Source: Glycomyces fuscus (GTDB lineage Bacteria; Actinomycetota; Actinomycetes; Streptosporangiales; Streptosporangiaceae). From it: a stretch of 64,000 bases of DNA. Each line of letters opens with the position of its first letter. The first letter of the stretch is position 1. The stretch spans positions 124,001-188,000 of the forward strand of contig NYMS01000006.1 of the NCBI GenBank assembly GCA_002529455.1. The letters run 5' to 3'. The notes below the pieces were generated by a model that saw only the letters and a program-made list of their open reading frames with translations, was not told the DNA's origin and searched no databases. Of the stretch, positions 62,275 through 64,000 are shown piece after piece. A program made the translations under genes and the position numbers.

Positions 62275-62636
62275 CCCTTGGGCTTGTCGTCGTCGCCGAA
62301 GTCGGGGCGGTCCTCCACCGGGGTGTCGTCGGCGGCCGGGGTGACGACCTCGCCGACACCGGCCTTGAGCATGCGGATGCGGGTCCCGGGCGCGATCTCC
62401 AGCAGGACGTCCTGCTCGTGGATCTCGACGACGGTGGCGAAGATACCGGCCTTGGTCATCACCTCGACACCGGGGACCAGGGCGTTGTGCATCTGCGTCT
62501 CCTGCTGGCGGCGCTTCTGGGCCGGGCGCCAGAACAGCAGCCAGAACACCAGAAGGATCAGCAGGAACGGGAACAGCATGCCGAGGAGCCCTCCCGTGGG
62601 CTCTCCTGCGGCAGCGAGGTGGTAAAGGCCCTGCAC
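62271..62636 (-). CDS. yajC: Preprotein translocase subunit YajC
   Basis: 121 residues. One transmembrane helix (LLGMLFPFLLILLVFWLLFW, about 15-34), then the YajC signature RPAQKRRQQETQMHNAL and GVEVMTKAGIFATVVEI, and an acidic tail. It associates with SecDF to assist export. The GTG at 62634-62636 was chosen to place the helix near the N-terminus; a longer reading is basic and unconserved. The stop TAG lies in the terminal CTAG of a dispersed repeat. The partners secD and secF are not downstream. Confidence 0.93.
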   Translation of the reverse strand: MQGLYHLAAAGEPTGGLLGMLFPFLLILLVFWLLFWRPAQKRRQQETQMHNALVPGVEVMTKAGIFATVVEIHEQDVLLEIAPGTRIRMLKAGVGEVVTPAADDTPVEDRPDFGDDDKPKG

Positions 62637-62956
62637 GGGGGCGTCCTTCCTGACGTTTCGTCGTGTGGCCGACGGCTGTCGGCTCGGACACCGCGACGGC
62701 CACCTTCTTCGCATCGGCACGAACCGCGTGGTCCGGACCTGTTCGGCACGTACAACGCGCCGGAGGGCCGACTCGTTCCACCGGTGTCGAACGACACGTA
62801 CGGAGTCTTGCCCCGTATCGGGTGTTTCGTCCCAGCTTACGTGGCGCAGGTCACCGCTACCCCACCGGCTGAGATCGGAGTGTTAACGGTTCGCCCCCGA
62901 TCCGCGCGACCGGAACCCATTGTGCCCGGATCGGGGCGCCGTGTCAGACACACTGG
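62637..62956. other. yajC-ruvB intergenic region
   Basis: 320 bases without a credible gene. It is less GC-rich than surrounding DNA and presumably contains the yajC promoter on the minus strand; I cannot single one out. ruvB and yajC are usually closer. Confidence 0.5.
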
Positions 62957-64000
62957 TCAGGGACTCGCCGTACCGTTGTTACCCGGGTTGCCCGCGGGAG
63001 CGGAGTTGCCCGTGTTGCCGCCGTTGGCCGCCGCCGCGCCGAAGGCCGCGTCCGGCGGCGGGGTGAGCCCCATGTGCGCCCAGGCCTGCGGGGTGGCCAC
63101 CCGGCCGCGCGGGGTGCGGGCCAGGAAGCCGGAGCGGACCAGGAAGGGCTCGGCGACGACCTCCACCGTCTCGGCCTCCTCCCCCACCGACACCGCCAGC
63201 GTGGACAGGCCGACCGGGCCCCCGCGGAACCGGTTCATGAGGACGTCGAGGATGGCGCGGTCCAGCCGGTCCAGGCCCAGGGCGTCCACCTCGTAGAGTT
63301 CGAGGGCGGCGCGTGCGGTGTCCAGCGACAGCCTCCCGTCCCCGCGCACCTCGGCGTAGTCGCGCACCCGGCGCAGCAGCCGGTTGGCGATCCGGGGTGT
63401 GCCGCGCGAGCGCCCGGCGATCTCCACGGCGGCGTCCGCGTCCAGGGGCGCGCCGAGCAGGCCCGCCGAGCGCTGGAGGATCAGCTCCAGCTCCTCGGGG
63501 GTGTAGAAGTCCATGTGCGCGGTGAACCCGAAGCGGTCGCGCAGGGGCGCGGGCAGCATGCCCGCCCGGGTGGTGGCCCCGACCAGCGTGAACGGCGCGA
63601 TGTCCAGCGGGATGGCGGTGGCGCCGGGCCCCTTGCCGACCACGACGTCGACCCGGAAGTCCTCCATCGCGACGTAGAGCATCTCCTCGGCGGGGCGGGC
63701 CATGCGGTGGATCTCGTCCAGGAAGAGCACCTCGCCCTCCTGGAGGGTGGAGAGCACCGCGGCCAGGTCCCCCGAGCGCTCGATGGCCGGGCCCGAGGTG
63801 ATGCGCAGCGGGGCCCCCATCTCGGCGGCGATGATCATGGCCAGGGTGGTCTTGCCCAGGCCCGGACCGCCGGACATGAGGATGTGGTCGGGCGCCCGGT
63901 TGCGCCGCCGGGCGCTGTGCAGCACCAGGGAGAGCTGCTCGCGCACGCGCTCCTGGCCGACGAACTCGTCCAGGGCGCGGGGGCGCAGGGCGCCCTCGAT
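62957..64000 (-). CDS. ruvB: Holliday junction branch migration ATPase RuvB (N-terminus beyond window)
   Basis: The reading continues to the right edge, where it encodes [20 protein letters not shown], the normal RuvB opening. Walker [13 protein letters not shown], Walker [10 protein letters not shown], sensor [18 protein letters not shown], and the C-terminal winged-helix block [16 protein letters not shown] are present. RuvB hexamers drive branch migration with RuvA. An Asn/Gly/Pro-rich tail of about 30 residues at the C-terminus is unusual. The start lies beyond base 64000. Confidence 0.96.
   Translation of the reverse strand: MEGALRPRALDEFVGQERVREQLSLVLHSARRRNRAPDHILMSGGPGLGKTTLAMIIAAEMGAPLRITSGPAIERSGDLAAVLSTLQEGEVLFLDEIHRMARPAEEMLYVAMEDFRVDVVVGKGPGATAIPLDIAPFTLVGATTRAGMLPAPLRDRFGFTAHMDFYTPEELELILQRSAGLLGAPLDADAAVEIAGRSRGTPRIANRLLRRVRDYAEVRGDGRLSLDTARAALELYEVDALGLDRLDRAILDVLMNRFRGGPVGLSTLAVSVGEEAETVEVVAEPFLVRSGFLARTPRGRVATPQAWAHMGLTPPPDAAFGAAAANGGNTGNSAPAGNPGNNGTASP

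Overview
The window is chromosomal DNA from a very GC-rich actinomycete. Codon third positions are almost always G or C, GTG and TTG starts are common, and the gene order (mraZ-rsmH-ftsL-ftsI-murEF-mraY-murD-ftsW, moxR-DUF58-transglutaminase, aroCKB-efp-nusB, ruvB-yajC-apt-relA) is actinobacterial. A Nocardiopsis-like member of the Streptosporangiales is a reasonable guess, but that is inference. I see no rRNA, tRNA, CRISPR array, phage gene or transposase; almost everything is core metabolism and cell-envelope biology.

Layout. 1-13 kb (minus strand): the division and cell wall (dcw) cluster, read right to left as mraZ, rsmH, ftsL-like, ftsI, murE, murF, mraY, murD, ftsW (truncated by the window edge). 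It is interrupted at 7.3-8.8 kb by a repeat-rich spacer and an oppositely oriented homocysteine S-methyltransferase gene. 13.5-18.3 kb (plus): a MoxR ATPase, DUF58 and membrane transglutaminase module, divergent from mraZ. 18.5-25.7 kb (minus): DUF3040, DNA polymerase IV, a methyltransferase, nusB, efp, aroB, aroK, aroC. 25.8-29.7 kb: prepilin peptidase, an SseB-like protein, and a MarR regulator divergent from a YceI protein, then a DUF2470 protein. 30-36.4 kb: a large membrane-anchored Ser/Thr kinase-like protein, an aldose epimerase, a MocA/XdhC molybdenum-cofactor maturation pair and a PH-domain protein. 36.5-41.5 kb: riboflavin genes ribH, ribBA, ribE under an FMN riboswitch, then a PAP2 phosphatase and rpe. 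41.8-46.7 kb: rsmB and fmt, divergent from a helicase-motif-less priA. 46.8-53 kb: two methyltransferase-like genes, a DinB-fold protein and a MacB-type ABC exporter operon with a perfect 26-bp palindrome upstream. 53-54.7 kb: a class V aminotransferase controlled by a SAM-IV riboswitch. 54.8-58.5 kb (plus): a DUF3870 protein, a class III CoA-transferase, a glutaryl-CoA-dehydrogenase-like enzyme and an F420-type oxidoreductase. 58.6-64 kb (minus): relA, apt, yajC, ruvB (truncated); secD and secF, which normally lie between yajC and apt, are absent.

Themes. Regulation is unusually readable: four exactly 10-bp-phased MraZ boxes overlap the mraZ promoter, two riboswitches (FMN, SAM-IV) are recognisable, a MarR-type palindrome sits just behind the yceI -10 box, and many perfect hairpin terminators delimit transcription units, including one between murE and murF. 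A dispersed intergenic repeat of about 160 bp (two full and two partial copies) is the most novel element: in its two full copies its terminal CTAG supplies the stop codon of the neighbouring gene (nusB, yajC). I found no clear previously undescribed multi-gene system; the repeat family, the altered yajC-apt junction and the kinase-like membrane protein are the best leads.
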